From: Paludibacteraceae bacterium
GTDB taxonomy: Bacteria; Bacteroidota; Bacteroidia; Bacteroidales; Paludibacteraceae
Length of the DNA stretch: 64,000 nucleotides
Assembly (NCBI GenBank): GCA_017480285.1
Contig: JAFVAX010000011.1
Coordinates: 17,889-81,888, forward strand
Reading direction: 5' to 3'
In this document: positions 8,261 through 17,222 of the stretch, one piece after another
Numbering within the stretch: the stretch's first letter is position 1
How the letters are laid out: each line of letters starts with the position of its first letter
Notes under the pieces: model-generated
Told to the model about the DNA's origin: nothing
Databases searched by the model: none
Seen by the model: the letters and a program-made list of their open reading frames with translations, nothing else
Translations under genes and position numbers: made by a program

Positions 8261-8767
8261 CTACCATTTTGCAACCGTATCGTTGTAGATATTTTCCGCT
8301 ATCTCTCTTATCATTGTAGCACATAGTTCGTCCTGCACATCGTTGAGCATCTGCGAGGAGTCGAAGTTCTGGAAAGCTGAATAAGTCTTTTCAAAACTCT
8401 CTTCCACATTGACATTGTTGGTAAAACGCACTTTTACGGTCAGCGTCAGTTTCGTTTCTGCCGAATACGAGTCCGCAGATATGGCGAGAGGTGTCAGTGT
8501 ATAGTCGGTTATCTCTCCTTCAAGTTCCAAATCACCATTTTGTCTGCCAACCGACAGACGCGTCTGCCTTGTAAAAATATCGCGAATACCTTCCGTCAAG
8601 TCGCTTGCGAGTGTAGGGTTTACAAGTGCCGCATTGTTTGGAAAATCGGATATGGCGATAGAGTGAATCTTCGAATAGTCAATACTTGCCCCGCTAAACT
8701 TATACGAGATAGTGCAACCGCACATAAGCACTGACAGCATAGTTATTATCAACTCCTTATAGCCCAT
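8261..8767 (-). CDS. lptE: LptE-like lipoprotein (LPS assembly)
   Basis: 168 residues. The N-terminus is a lipoprotein signal ending LMCGC, so Cys18 would be acylated. The body matches the Bacteroidetes LptE pattern (YKFSGASIDYSKI, then VNPTLASDLTEGIRDIF ... LEGEITDYTLTPLAI). LptE plugs the LptD barrel in the outer membrane and helps place lipopolysaccharide at the surface. The start overlaps the end of the sigma-54 activator by 11 bases. Confidence 0.8.
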   Translation of the reverse strand: MGYKELIITMLSVLMCGCTISYKFSGASIDYSKIHSIAISDFPNNAALVNPTLASDLTEGIRDIFTRQTRLSVGRQNGDLELEGEITDYTLTPLAISADSYSAETKLTLTVKVRFTNNVNVEESFEKTYSAFQNFDSSQMLNDVQDELCATMIREIAENIYNDTVAKW

Positions 8768-9965
8768 ATTCGCGAATTTTCCTGTATAATGTTCTCTCCG
8801 ACAGTCCCACTTCGGCGGCTGTCAGTTTTCTGTTTCCTTTGTTTTTTTGCAGCGACTGTTCAATCATATCCCGTTCAACCTTTTGCAGGTGCGAGAGCCC
8901 TTGTGCTGTATCCGTTTCATTGTCGTCGTCGGCCACCACTTCGGCAGATGCAAACGATGATTTGTCAAGAGCGGTATTGATAAGAGCCTGACTATTATAC
9001 TCTTTTGGGGACAATGGCATCGTATTGCCTTGTTGCATAGCACTTACAGTCTGCTTCAGTTCGTCAATCTCACGCTTGAGGTCGTACATCACCTTGAACA
9101 ATATCTCACGCTCTGTAGCGTAGTTATTGTCTTGCGGTGTTTTGGCAGTCAATGCGAGAGCCTTACCGAATCCTTCCTCAGGCAGGTATTGGGCTAATAT
9201 ATCCGGTGTTATCTCGCGTTTTCGCTCTAAGACACACAGTTGTTCGGTTATGTTCTTGAGTTGCCGAATGTTGCCACGGAAATAGTAGTTCTGCAACAAC
9301 TTGACTGCCTCAGGTGTGAGTCTGACGGGTGGCATTTTATATTTTTCCGTACAGTCCATTGCAAACTTGCGGAAAAGCAGTGGTATATCATCCTTACGCT
9401 CGCGTAGCGACGGCACATGAATACTTATTGTCGAAAGTCTGTAGTAGAGGTCTTCACGGAACTTGCCGTTGTCGATAGCCTCTGCCATATTCAGGTTTGT
9501 AGCCGCCACGACTCGCACATTGGTTTTCTGCACCTCGCTACCTCCCACACGGATATATTCGCCTGTTTCCAACACACGCAGCAGTCGCACTTGCGTCTCA
9601 AGTGGCAGTTCTCCCACCTCGTCAAGGAAAATGGTACCGCCGTCGGCCTGCTCGAAATAGCCTTTATGGTCGTTCACGGCTCCGGTGAATGCCCCTTTGA
9701 CATGCCCGAACAGTTCGCTGTCGATAGTGCCGTTAGGTATAGCCCCGCAGTTGATAGCAAAGTATCGCTGATGTTTTCTCGGACTGAAAGCATGTACTAT
9801 CTTCGGGAAATTCTCTTTTCCGACACCGCTCTCACCCGTTACGAGGATAGCATAATCTGTTGATGCCACCAAATAGGCACGCTCAATCGCGCGATTGAGT
9901 GCTACATCGTTGCCGATTATTCCGAAACGGTTTTTTATCTCTTGTAAGGTCTCTTCTGACAGCAT
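8757..9965 (-). CDS. Sigma-54-dependent transcriptional activator (no receiver domain)
   Basis: 402 residues. The AAA+ domain begins almost at the N-terminus: Walker A GESGVGKE (about 43-50), the sigma-54 contact loop GAFTGA (about 92-97) and Walker B GGTIFLDEVGEL (about 109-120). An acidic and Gln-rich linker leads to a C-terminal Fis-type helix-turn-helix (LTAAEVGLSERTLYRKIREYGL at the end). There is no N-terminal receiver or sensor domain, so activity is probably set by abundance or a partner. It lies in an operon with NUDIX (12 bases upstream) and lptE (overlapping). Confidence 0.88.
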   Translation of the reverse strand: MLSEETLQEIKNRFGIIGNDVALNRAIERAYLVASTDYAILVTGESGVGKENFPKIVHAFSPRKHQRYFAINCGAIPNGTIDSELFGHVKGAFTGAVNDHKGYFEQADGGTIFLDEVGELPLETQVRLLRVLETGEYIRVGGSEVQKTNVRVVAATNLNMAEAIDNGKFREDLYYRLSTISIHVPSLRERKDDIPLLFRKFAMDCTEKYKMPPVRLTPEAVKLLQNYYFRGNIRQLKNITEQLCVLERKREITPDILAQYLPEEGFGKALALTAKTPQDNNYATEREILFKVMYDLKREIDELKQTVSAMQQGNTMPLSPKEYNSQALINTALDKSSFASAEVVADDDNETDTAQGLSHLQKVERDMIEQSLQKNKGNRKLTAAEVGLSERTLYRKIREYGL

Positions 9966-9976
9966 TGTTTTTTTAT

Positions 9977-10771
9977 TTATTCCTTTGGGCTTACGCCCAA
10001 AGCAGTTGACGAAGGTTCTTCTTTATTCACTTCGACCTTTGGGCTTACGCCCAAAGCAGTTGACGAAGGTTCTTCTTTCTTCACTTCGACCTTTGGGCTT
10101 ACGCCCAAAGCAGGGGACGAAGGTTCTTCTTTCTTCACTTCGACCTTTGGGCTTACGCCCAAAGCAGTTGACGAAGGTTCTTCTTTCTTCACTTCGACCT
10201 TTGGGCTGACGCCCAAAGCAGGGGACGAAGCAAAGTATTTCCAAAGAGGTGCGGCGTGCAGAGCCTGCACTATGTCGCCTTCGTCCAACAACTCTTTAAC
10301 TTCTTCTTTTGTAAGCAGATAGACATCTATATCTTCTGTTTTTTCAAGATGCCGTTCTTCGTTTTTTTCCACTCCAACAGCAAGAAAAGTATGTGCATAG
10401 TTTGAGTGGTTTGTCGGGTTAGGACTGAGTTTCATAAAATACTGCCACTCACCTCCCGAATAACCCGTTTCTTCAAGCAGTTCTCGTTTGGCAGCCTGAA
10501 GCGGTGTCTCACCTTCGTCAATCACTCCGGCACACAACTCATAGTGGGTCTCACCTATGCCGTGGCGATACTGACTTTCCATAACGAAATGCCCGTCTTT
10601 GGTTATAGCAATGACATTTATCCAATCGGGGAAGTCGCTAATATACCAAGTAGGTATTTGCTGACCGTTAGGCAGTTCTACACACTCTTGTCGTAAATTC
10701 AACCAAGGTAGGTTTTTCGCAATGACTTCACTTTTCAAAACCTTCCAAGGCCGGTTCTGCGGTTTTTGCAT
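9977..10771 (-). CDS. NUDIX hydrolase with a repeat-derived C-terminal tail
   Basis: 264 residues. A complete NUDIX box (G-x5-E-x7-REL-x-EE-x-G) lies at about residues 82-104, and the catalytic domain resembles ADP-ribose pyrophosphatase type enzymes. The domain ends near residue 175 (PLWKYF). The remaining 87 or so residues are five copies of an 18-residue unit, ALGVSPKVEVKKEEPSS with small changes. This tail is simply the translation of the 54 bp palindrome array (9983-10230). The period of 54 keeps the frame. The gene starts 2 bases after gcvT ends. The tail is probably disordered; any function is unknown. Confidence 0.85.
   Translation of the reverse strand: MQKPQNRPWKVLKSEVIAKNLPWLNLRQECVELPNGQQIPTWYISDFPDWINVIAITKDGHFVMESQYRHGIGETHYELCAGVIDEGETPLQAAKRELLEETGYSGGEWQYFMKLSPNPTNHSNYAHTFLAVGVEKNEERHLEKTEDIDVYLLTKEEVKELLDEGDIVQALHAAPLWKYFASSPALGVSPKVEVKKEEPSSTALGVSPKVEVKKEEPSSPALGVSPKVEVKKEEPSSTALGVSPKVEVNKEEPSSTALGVSPKE
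9983..10230. repeat. Tandem array of five 54 bp palindromic units coding the NUDIX tail
   Basis: Units start at 9983, 10037, 10091, 10145 and 10199. Each begins CTTTGGGCTTACGCCCAAAG (an 8 bp stem, loop TTAC; TGAC in the fifth copy) and continues with GCAGTTGACGAAGG or GCAGGGGACGAAG. The core is clearly related to the 39 bp units at 7689-7876. The stem differs by paired changes (TTCGGGC/GCCCGAA there, TTTGGGC/GCCCAAA here), so pairing is kept. Confidence 0.9.
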
Positions 10772-10773
10772 CG

Positions 10774-11847
10774 TTATACTATTTTAGCAGCCAATAGTTT
10801 CTCTCTCACCTTAACGAAGATGGTAGTATCTTTCTTGCTATAAGGTGCTTTGACATATCCCATACCTATACTTCTGCGTGAGCCGTCGGGAAGCATCATA
10901 CCTGATGTTACATTGCCAATGTTATTGCCTTCGGCATCGCATATCTCGTACCCGTGGCGAGCAATACCGCGGTCTTGAAGTTCAAAATGTACAAGTCGGC
11001 GACTTACACCTTCTTGTTTCTGCTTCCAGAGCAAGTCTCTGTCAATAAAGTCTTTGCCATCCACGAACTTGGTTATCCAACCCAAACCGGCTTCTATAGG
11101 CGAAGTGGTGTCGTCGATATCATTTCCATACAGACAGAACCATTTTTCCAAACGGAGCGAGTCTCTTGCCCCAAGTCCGATAGGTTGCAGACCAAAGTCT
11201 TTGCCCACTTCGAAGAGTGCGTCCCAAATCTGTTTGCCGTGTTCAGGGTAGAAATATAGTTCGAATCCGCCGGCACCGGTATAACCTGTATTGGAAATTA
11301 TGACGGGTTGTACACCGGCAAACGACCATTCACGGAAACTATAATACGGTATACTGCTCAAATCAAGGTCAGTTAGTTTCTGCAACAGTTCAGTAGCTTT
11401 TGGTCCTTGTACTGCAAGTTGTGCCATACGGTCGGAAGCGTTTTGAAGCGTACAACCGAATGCTTTGTTCTGCTCGCAAACCCAAGCCCAATCTTTATCT
11501 ATATTCGCAGCATTAACCACAAGCAAGTATTTGGTAGTGCTGTATTTATAAACGATAAGGTCATCCACAATACCGCCCTTGCCGTTTGGGAAGCAGTTAT
11601 ACTGTGCTTTTCCGGCATCAAGTTTGCTTATATCGTTTGAGCAGATATGTTGCAGTAGTTCAAGTGCACGCTCGCCTTTAACCCAAAACTCGCCCATGTG
11701 GCTCACGTCGAACACACCAACTCGCTCGCGGACACATTTGTGCTCGTCGGAGATGGCAGTATATTCAATAGGCATATTATAACCGGCAAACTCGTGCATC
11801 TTTGCACCGAGAGCGATATGTATGTCAGTAAAAGGTGTTGTTTTCAT
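10774..11847 (-). CDS. gcvT: Aminomethyltransferase (glycine cleavage T protein)
   Basis: 357 residues, the usual length. It moves the methylene group from the aminomethyl-lipoyl H protein to tetrahydrofolate and releases ammonia, in the cytoplasm. Family sequences are seen throughout: [11 protein letters not shown] (about residues 42-52), [13 protein letters not shown] (about 190-203) and the late [15 protein letters not shown] stretch. The other glycine-cleavage genes are not in the window. It is the first gene of the downstream operon and has a consensus promoter at 11909-11940. Confidence 0.93.
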   Translation of the reverse strand: MKTTPFTDIHIALGAKMHEFAGYNMPIEYTAISDEHKCVRERVGVFDVSHMGEFWVKGERALELLQHICSNDISKLDAGKAQYNCFPNGKGGIVDDLIVYKYSTTKYLLVVNAANIDKDWAWVCEQNKAFGCTLQNASDRMAQLAVQGPKATELLQKLTDLDLSSIPYYSFREWSFAGVQPVIISNTGYTGAGGFELYFYPEHGKQIWDALFEVGKDFGLQPIGLGARDSLRLEKWFCLYGNDIDDTTSPIEAGLGWITKFVDGKDFIDRDLLWKQKQEGVSRRLVHFELQDRGIARHGYEICDAEGNNIGNVTSGMMLPDGSRRSIGMGYVKAPYSKKDTTIFVKVREKLLAAKIV

Positions 11848-11908
11848 CAGTATTTATGATTTTACAAGATTTTATATCAAAAAAAATTACTATTTTCAAA
11901 TTTATCTG

Positions 11909-11940
11909 CAAATATAATTTTTTTATTCCATTTTTGCAAA
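11909..11940 (-). promoter_or_regulatory. Promoter of the gcvT operon
   Basis: On the minus strand TTTG (11937-11940), 20 bases, TATATTTG (11909-11916). This is an exact Bacteroidetes consensus, about 60 bases before the gcvT ATG. Confidence 0.75.
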
Positions 11941-11994
11941 TTATTGTTTGTTTTTAACTTAAAATAGTCAATAGATATTTTAACACAAACAAGT

Positions 11995-13221
11995 TTATTC
12001 TTGCCGGAAAAGTATTGAACTGTCGCCATAACTGAGGAAACGGAAGTCGTGCGACAGGGCATAGTCGTATATTGTATGCCAATCGCCACCGACAAAAGCA
12101 CTTACAAGCAGAAGCAGTGTGCTTTTAGGCTGATGGAAATTCGTTAGCAGAATATCAACAAGACGGAACTTATATCCGGGACGAATCATTATCTGCGTTG
12201 AAGCGTGCAAAACCGACTGTTTTGTAGCATCAAGATAATTCAATATGTTTTGTAATGCCTGCTCTGTTGAGAGAGAATGTTCCTTATTATAAGGCTCAAA
12301 CTGGGGTACATTAAGGTTCTGATTCGATTCTGAAACAAGTACAGAATGAGGTTCGGCATTCAGCATCTCACCGATGAAATATAGGCTTTCAAGCGTACGC
12401 ATACTTGTCGTTCCGACAGCACAGATATGTCCCAAATTGTTTTTTATATCCACGATAGCCTCACGCGGCACGGCGATAAACTCAGTATGCATCTCGTGCA
12501 GGTTGGCATCTTCGGTCTTGACCGGCTGAAAAGTACCGGCACCAACATGCAGTGTCAGTTCGGTAGTCTTGATGCCTTTTTCTTTGAGTCCTGACAAAAC
12601 TTTTTCTGTAAAATGCAGACCGGCTGTCGGTGCCGCAACCGACCCTTTTATCTTTGAATAAACGGTCTGGTAAGTTGTCTTGTCGCTTTCTTCTGTCTGG
12701 CGGTTAAGGTATGGCGGAATGGGCAGTTCGCCTATTTTGTCAAGAATCTCGGCAAACGAAGTAGCGGTGTCCGACCAAGTGAAACGAACAAGATGTGTGT
12801 TGCCCTGTGTTGACAGGCGTTCGGCAAAAAGAGTTAGCCTATCTGTTACCTTGAGTTGCAGTGCCCCGCTTTTCCATTTTTTCAGATTGCCAATCATACA
12901 TTTCCAAACGCAACCTGCCGTTGACGACAGGCTCAACTGATAATCGGAAGGTTCAATCGGCTCAAGACAGAACACTTCTATTCGTGCCCCACTCTCTTTA
13001 TGGAACACAAGGCGAGCCTGAATAACGCGGGTGTTGTTATACACAAGCAATGTACCCGCCTGTAGGTATTTTCCCACATTAAAGAAATGGTCTTCTCGAA
13101 TCTGTCCTGACTTATAAACAAGCAACTTGGAAGTATCCCGCTCCTTAAGAGGATACTTGGCAATACGCTCATCGGGTAACGGATAATTGTAATCAGTGAT
13201 ATAAATAGGTTCCAAACTCAT
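11995..13221 (-). CDS. queA: tRNA preQ1(34) S-adenosylmethionine ribosyltransferase-isomerase
   Basis: 408 residues from the ATG at 13221 (MSLEPIYITDYNYPLP); an upstream frame extension runs through the hairpin at 13249-13282 and is rejected. The enzyme builds the epoxyqueuosine cyclopentane on tRNA using S-adenosylmethionine. Family signatures are PDERIAKYPLKERD near the N-terminus, GSVAAPTAGLHFT in the middle, LHVGAGTFQPV, and NFHQPKSTLLLLVSAF near the C-terminus. The length is typical of the Bacteroidetes form, which is longer than the 350-residue E. coli one. Other queuosine genes are not nearby. Confidence 0.93.
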   Translation of the reverse strand: MSLEPIYITDYNYPLPDERIAKYPLKERDTSKLLVYKSGQIREDHFFNVGKYLQAGTLLVYNNTRVIQARLVFHKESGARIEVFCLEPIEPSDYQLSLSSTAGCVWKCMIGNLKKWKSGALQLKVTDRLTLFAERLSTQGNTHLVRFTWSDTATSFAEILDKIGELPIPPYLNRQTEESDKTTYQTVYSKIKGSVAAPTAGLHFTEKVLSGLKEKGIKTTELTLHVGAGTFQPVKTEDANLHEMHTEFIAVPREAIVDIKNNLGHICAVGTTSMRTLESLYFIGEMLNAEPHSVLVSESNQNLNVPQFEPYNKEHSLSTEQALQNILNYLDATKQSVLHASTQIMIRPGYKFRLVDILLTNFHQPKSTLLLLVSAFVGGDWHTIYDYALSHDFRFLSYGDSSILFRQE

Positions 13222-13248
13222 TTTATAATAACAAAACACTTTTATAAA

Positions 13249-13282
13249 CAAGTGCTTTTGAATCTTCATCCAAAAGCACTTG
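13249..13282 (-). terminator. Hairpin between the ytxH operon and queA
   Basis: A perfect 12 bp stem, CAAGTGCTTTTG (13249-13260) with CAAAAGCACTTG (13271-13282), has a 10-base loop and starts 4 bases after the stop of the 82-residue gene. On the minus strand it is followed by TTTATAAAAG, a weak U tract. It is probably the terminator of the ytxH operon. Confidence 0.55.
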
Positions 13283-13285
13283 TAA

Positions 13286-13534
13286 TCATTTAACAAATAT
13301 CTTCTTTATCAGTCTGCCTGCCAGACCAACCCATTTCCACACGGAACTATAGCGCACCGTTAAGTCTTTTACCGATCCGGCTACACCGGAAAGCATATTG
13401 GTTGTTGTGGTAAAGACTTGTTTATAAGGCTCAATGTCGCGTTTCAAACATTTTTCTTGTTGCCTTTGTTCCCGTACAAGCCCTTGACGCACAAGTTCAA
13501 GCTCGTGGGCATTTCTTACTTCCAAATGTTTCAT
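13286..13534 (-). CDS. Small protein of unknown function (82 aa)
   Basis: No family is recognised. The sequence is basic and helical (VRQGLVREQRQQEKCLKRDIEPYKQ), with a weakly hydrophobic C-terminal part (SVWKWVGLAGRLIKKIF) that could be an amphipathic membrane helix. The start overlaps the end of the holin-like gene by 4 bases (ATGA), so the two are likely co-translated as part of the ytxH operon. Confidence 0.6.
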   Translation of the reverse strand: MKHLEVRNAHELELVRQGLVREQRQQEKCLKRDIEPYKQVFTTTTNMLSGVAGSVKDLTVRYSSVWKWVGLAGRLIKKIFVK

Positions 13535-13920
13535 AACCGCTCCTCCCTTCTGTCGTTAGGTAATACATCTTGCTCCAATTCTTTGTTGTTTTCCTCAAAG
13601 AACATATTGTAAAGCATCTGTATGAAGGAATTGATAAACAACTCTTTTTTGAGATATACGACAACAGCCAGAATGATTAGGAACACGAGTGCGAACACGC
13701 AACAGGCAGCCCAAAGTGGCATACATTGAGAAAGCAAGACAGTGGCGGCAACAGCAAAGAAAACCAACGCTGCAAAGCCTAATAGCACTGCTACGATAAT
13801 GAATACGAGCGTACCGAGAATACGAGCAAGTTTGTCAGTCGTATCCAATTTAAGCAAGTCAAATCGAATACGCAAGTATTCCAAACAATCGTTCAGTATC
13901 TTGTCGAACTGCTTTTCCAT
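13531..13920 (-). CDS. Holin-superfamily-like membrane protein (DUF1469 type)
   Basis: 129 residues with two strong membrane segments (about residues 34-59 and 64-90, separated by a short turn) and charged ends. The pattern (short amphipathic N-terminus, paired transmembrane helices, polar C-terminus) fits the phage holin III / Actinobacteriophage holin X-like family that is widespread in bacterial chromosomes beside ytxH genes. It is not evidence of a prophage here. It sits 2 bases after the ytxH stop and overlaps the 82-residue gene. Confidence 0.7.
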   Translation of the reverse strand: MEKQFDKILNDCLEYLRIRFDLLKLDTTDKLARILGTLVFIIVAVLLGFAALVFFAVAATVLLSQCMPLWAACCVFALVFLIILAVVVYLKKELFINSFIQMLYNMFFEENNKELEQDVLPNDRREERL

Positions 13921-13922
13921 TG

Positions 13923-14150
13923 TTATGCTTCTGCTTCGGTGGCAACTTCAGGTTCCGGCTTATCCTTACGGATACGGGCAAGAATCTCATCTACATAACG
14001 CTCAACATCCTCTGCTGTCAGGTTTGGCAATTTCTCCTTCACCATATCACTTATTTGCTTACGGGTGGCTTCTCCTGACTGTGGAGCAAGCAAGAGGGCT
14101 ACTATTGCACCTATGGCAATACCGCCAAGTAATGAAAGTAAGTTACGCAT
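13923..14150 (-). CDS. YtxH-domain protein
   Basis: 75 residues from the ATG at 14150 (MRNLLSLLGGIAIGAIVALL). One N-terminal membrane segment is followed by LLAPQSGEATRKQI, the hallmark of YtxH (GxxLAPxSGxxTR), then an acidic helical tail. The longer frame to 14219 runs into the promoter and is rejected. These proteins are linked to general stress in Firmicutes; the role in Bacteroidales is unknown. Confidence 0.8.
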   Translation of the reverse strand: MRNLLSLLGGIAIGAIVALLLAPQSGEATRKQISDMVKEKLPNLTAEDVERYVDEILARIRKDKPEPEVATEAEA

Positions 14151-14188
14151 AAAATTAAAGATTTTAAGGTTAGTATCGTATTTACCTA

Positions 14189-14220
14189 CAAATATACAAC
14201 AAAATCTCAAATAACGCAAA
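14189..14220 (-). promoter_or_regulatory. Promoter of the ytxH operon
   Basis: On the minus strand TTTG (14217-14220), 20 bases, TATATTTG (14189-14196), about 40 bases before the ytxH ATG. Confidence 0.75.
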
Positions 14221-14243
14221 TTTATTTTGATTTTTGGTAAAAC

Positions 14244-16073
14244 CTAACACTTTTTGAACAAATTATACCAAGCGATATAGTTTGTGCAAAGCCAAAGCAG
14301 AGTACCCTGCTCTTCTTGACCGGCGATATGACGGTCGCGCAACTTCAAAAGTTCAGCACCGTCAAAATCGGGCAAAAGATGAACGGTATTCTCATTGAGC
14401 AAATCACACAGATAACCTTTAAGTTCGTTTCTGAACCAACGGCTTGTAGGCACACCAAAACCGCGTTTCTTGCGCTCAAACAACTCTCGCGGGATATCTT
14501 TATACAGAATATCTCTCAAGATGCGTTTCTGTCCTATCTGCTTCTGATAGCAGTACTCAATAGGCAACAGACGCGAGTACTCCATCACACGATAGTCAAG
14601 CATCGGGGTGCGTGCCTCAAGTGAAGCACGCATTGAAGCACGGTCAAGTTTGACATTATATGCGTGGCACATAAGCGAGCGAATATCAAAGTCGTTGAAT
14701 GCGCGACGGATATCCACATCTCTGTTATTAAGATACCGGCATTGCTCAATCGACTGCTGAACCTGTCGTGCATCAAACAGTTCTGCCTTGTTCGACGGAC
14801 GACGATTAAGATATAACTCCTGCACATTATCAAGCAGTAAAGACATCGCCAAACGATTTTTGCCTGCTACTTTCGCACAAACAGACATTACTTGTCTGAC
14901 TGCTTTTGGCAAACGATACACCCACTCTCTATCTGCATAGCGCAGATACCTCGGATAGCCGAAGAAGACTTCATCGCCACCATCGCCACCTAAAGCGACA
15001 GTTATATGCTGTTTGGCTTTTTCACACAAGAGTGAAGTCGGTATAGCCGAAGCATCGCCCATAGGTTCGTCATAGTACTGCTGCAAACCCTCAATCACCT
15101 TCAAAGCATCGTCGGAAGTACAAAGGATATGATTGAATTTTATGCCTATACTCTTTGCTACCTCACGAGCATAATATGACTCGTCGAAATCAGCCTCGTT
15201 GAAACCTACAGAATAGGCTTCGATTTTCGGATTATGCTTGTACGCAAGTTTGGAAATGCAAGACGAGTCTATTCCGCCCGACAAGAAAACACCTACCGGC
15301 ACATCTGCCTGCAAACGCAGACTTACAGCATCATCAAGAAGTGCTTCCGCCGTCTCTAAGGCTTCATCGTATGTTTTCGGTTTCTGAAATCCGCACGAGT
15401 TATCATACAAATCCCAATACTGCTCTATTTGTAAAGTATTGTCGCTTAGGGAATAAACAAATTTTTCGGCAGGGTTGAGTTTGCTAACTTGCTTAATTAT
15501 TGAATGTGGCGAGGGCACATACTGCATAGCAAAATAACAACGCCGTGCATACTCATCAATATCATAGTTATTGCCTATACAAAGTGGCAACAACTGCGAA
15601 GCGAACTCAAAACCATCGGTGTCGTGATGATAATAGAATGGCTTGTCGCCCAAACGGTCAATCGCACCGAAGAGAATCTGCTTCTCTTTGTCGTAAATAA
15701 CAAATGCGAAATCGCCGTTTATATACTTCACGCAATCCTGACCAAAACGTTCGTACAAGGCACACAGGACTTCTGTGTCGGATGTTGTCTTGAACTGTAT
15801 GTCCCCGAAATACTGACTTTTGAGTTGCAAGTAATTGTAAATCTCACCATTGAGCACCACTACCAAATTGCCGTTTTGATACTCCAATGGTTGGTTGGCA
15901 CGCTGATCCAAATCCAAAATCGCCAAACGATTATGCGCAAGGGTCAAACTATTTTTACCTGAAACAAAATGTTTTATTCCTGTAAAGTCAGGTCCGCGGA
16001 AAGCAAACTGTTTTAGCTTGCGCTCCAAAATTTCTTTTGAGTACTCTTTGGTACTGCCGTAAATTCCACACAT
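14244..16073 (-). CDS. asnB: Asparagine synthase (glutamine-hydrolysing), AsnB type
   Basis: 609 residues. The N-terminus MCGIYGS leaves Cys2 as the nucleophile of the class II glutamine amidotransferase domain. The synthetase domain has the PP-loop VFLSGGIDSS (about residues 259-268) and later GGDGGDEVFFGY. It could make asparagine, or, as often in surface-polysaccharide loci, amidate a sugar or other acid. Its only operon partner is a GT4 glycosyltransferase 25 bases upstream, which favours a cell-surface role, but this is inference. Confidence 0.85.
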   Translation of the reverse strand: MCGIYGSTKEYSKEILERKLKQFAFRGPDFTGIKHFVSGKNSLTLAHNRLAILDLDQRANQPLEYQNGNLVVVLNGEIYNYLQLKSQYFGDIQFKTTSDTEVLCALYERFGQDCVKYINGDFAFVIYDKEKQILFGAIDRLGDKPFYYHHDTDGFEFASQLLPLCIGNNYDIDEYARRCYFAMQYVPSPHSIIKQVSKLNPAEKFVYSLSDNTLQIEQYWDLYDNSCGFQKPKTYDEALETAEALLDDAVSLRLQADVPVGVFLSGGIDSSCISKLAYKHNPKIEAYSVGFNEADFDESYYAREVAKSIGIKFNHILCTSDDALKVIEGLQQYYDEPMGDASAIPTSLLCEKAKQHITVALGGDGGDEVFFGYPRYLRYADREWVYRLPKAVRQVMSVCAKVAGKNRLAMSLLLDNVQELYLNRRPSNKAELFDARQVQQSIEQCRYLNNRDVDIRRAFNDFDIRSLMCHAYNVKLDRASMRASLEARTPMLDYRVMEYSRLLPIEYCYQKQIGQKRILRDILYKDIPRELFERKKRGFGVPTSRWFRNELKGYLCDLLNENTVHLLPDFDGAELLKLRDRHIAGQEEQGTLLWLCTNYIAWYNLFKKC

Positions 16074-16098
16074 ATTTTAGATTTTATATACAAATCCT

Positions 16099-17205
16099 TT
16101 AAGACACCAAAATCTTATAAATATCATTTAGCCTATTTATATGATTTTCAATAGAATAATACTGTCTGACTTCATTTGCCTGGGCTTGTGCGAGTTGTTT
16201 TCTCTGCTTAAGATTATCAATAAGTTCTTTCATTGCCCTTGCACAGTCGTCAGTATCGTCTGTCTTGTACAGACTACCCCACTTGCCGTTTTGCATCACT
16301 TCACACATCACCGCCCAATCGTTGGCTACGACGGGAACGCCACAAGCCATCGCCTCCACAACAGCGATGCCGAAGGTGTCGTGTTCGGTTGAATATATGA
16401 ACCCATCAATATGGTGCAGAATAGCCGGAACATCGCCACGACTGCCTACGAAATGCACATACCCAAGCATGTCGTTTTCCGTAGCATACTTAACACAGTC
16501 GTCGTATCTCCAAGCCTCAGCCTCAGAGCGTTTGCCTATGAAATAGAAATCAAAATTATCGACACCTTGTCCGCGAAGACGATGAATACTCCTTAAGAGT
16601 GAACTTTGTGAGCGTCCGCTCACAAAGTTTCCCACCATGGCGAGTCGTATTCCCGCCTGTGGCGGGTCGATTTTTGAGAGAAAATCAGGTTCTTGAAATT
16701 GTCCGTCAAATTTAGAAAAATCAATGCCGTTATACACCACAAAACACTTGTTTTTCCTCACCCACGAGCGTTGCAAGTACCATTCTCTCACATAACCGCT
16801 TACAAAACACAAGGCATCGCACCCCAAAGTAACCAGATGTCGCATCGGAACGGTAGCCCAACCATAATGAAAACCGTGAAAAGTGTTTACCACCTTTATG
16901 TTTGAAAACATTGTCAAGAACAAAGCAAAAGCCCCATTTGTAAGTGTTTGAGCATGAAGCACATCCACTCTCTCATTTTTCAGCAACCGACGCATCTGAA
17001 ACAGATAACGCAATCTGCCAAAGCGTTTTGGTTTGAGACGAATCATCCGCACGCCCGTCTTTCGAAACTCTTCAGTCAGTTCGCCTTCGTTGCGATAGAC
17101 CAAGAGAATCTCGTATGGCGCTATATCTTTTTTCCGGCAGATATCAAGCGTTAGCATTTCTGTTCCGCCACGGTTCAAACTTCCTATAAAATATGCTACT
17201 TTCAT
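16099..17205 (-). CDS. GT4 family glycosyltransferase
   Basis: 368 residues with the GT-B fold pattern: N-terminal MKVAYFIGSLNRGGTEM (a typical acceptor-side loop) and C-terminal STEHDTFGIAVVEAMACGVPVVA with the E-x7-E nucleotide-sugar binding pair (about residues 285-305). It is cytoplasmic or peripheral at the inner membrane. The donor and acceptor cannot be told. It is the first gene of a two-gene unit with asnB and has a promoter at 17330-17360. Confidence 0.85.
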   Translation of the reverse strand: MKVAYFIGSLNRGGTEMLTLDICRKKDIAPYEILLVYRNEGELTEEFRKTGVRMIRLKPKRFGRLRYLFQMRRLLKNERVDVLHAQTLTNGAFALFLTMFSNIKVVNTFHGFHYGWATVPMRHLVTLGCDALCFVSGYVREWYLQRSWVRKNKCFVVYNGIDFSKFDGQFQEPDFLSKIDPPQAGIRLAMVGNFVSGRSQSSLLRSIHRLRGQGVDNFDFYFIGKRSEAEAWRYDDCVKYATENDMLGYVHFVGSRGDVPAILHHIDGFIYSTEHDTFGIAVVEAMACGVPVVANDWAVMCEVMQNGKWGSLYKTDDTDDCARAMKELIDNLKQRKQLAQAQANEVRQYYSIENHINRLNDIYKILVS

Positions 17206-17222
17206 AGTCTAAAAATTAGCCG

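Noticed and set aside
3577-10230. CRISPR array (32-34, 39 and 54 bp periodic repeats)
   Set aside because: The repeats are contiguous units without unique spacers, and no cas gene is present.
9895-10244. Reading frames with 18-residue repeats on both strands besides the NUDIX frame
   Set aside because: By-products of the 54 bp array; only the minus frame that continues the NUDIX domain has a real gene attached.
13531-14150. Prophage signal from the holin-like gene
   Set aside because: Paired ytxH and DUF1469-type genes are common chromosomal genes; no other phage gene is nearby.
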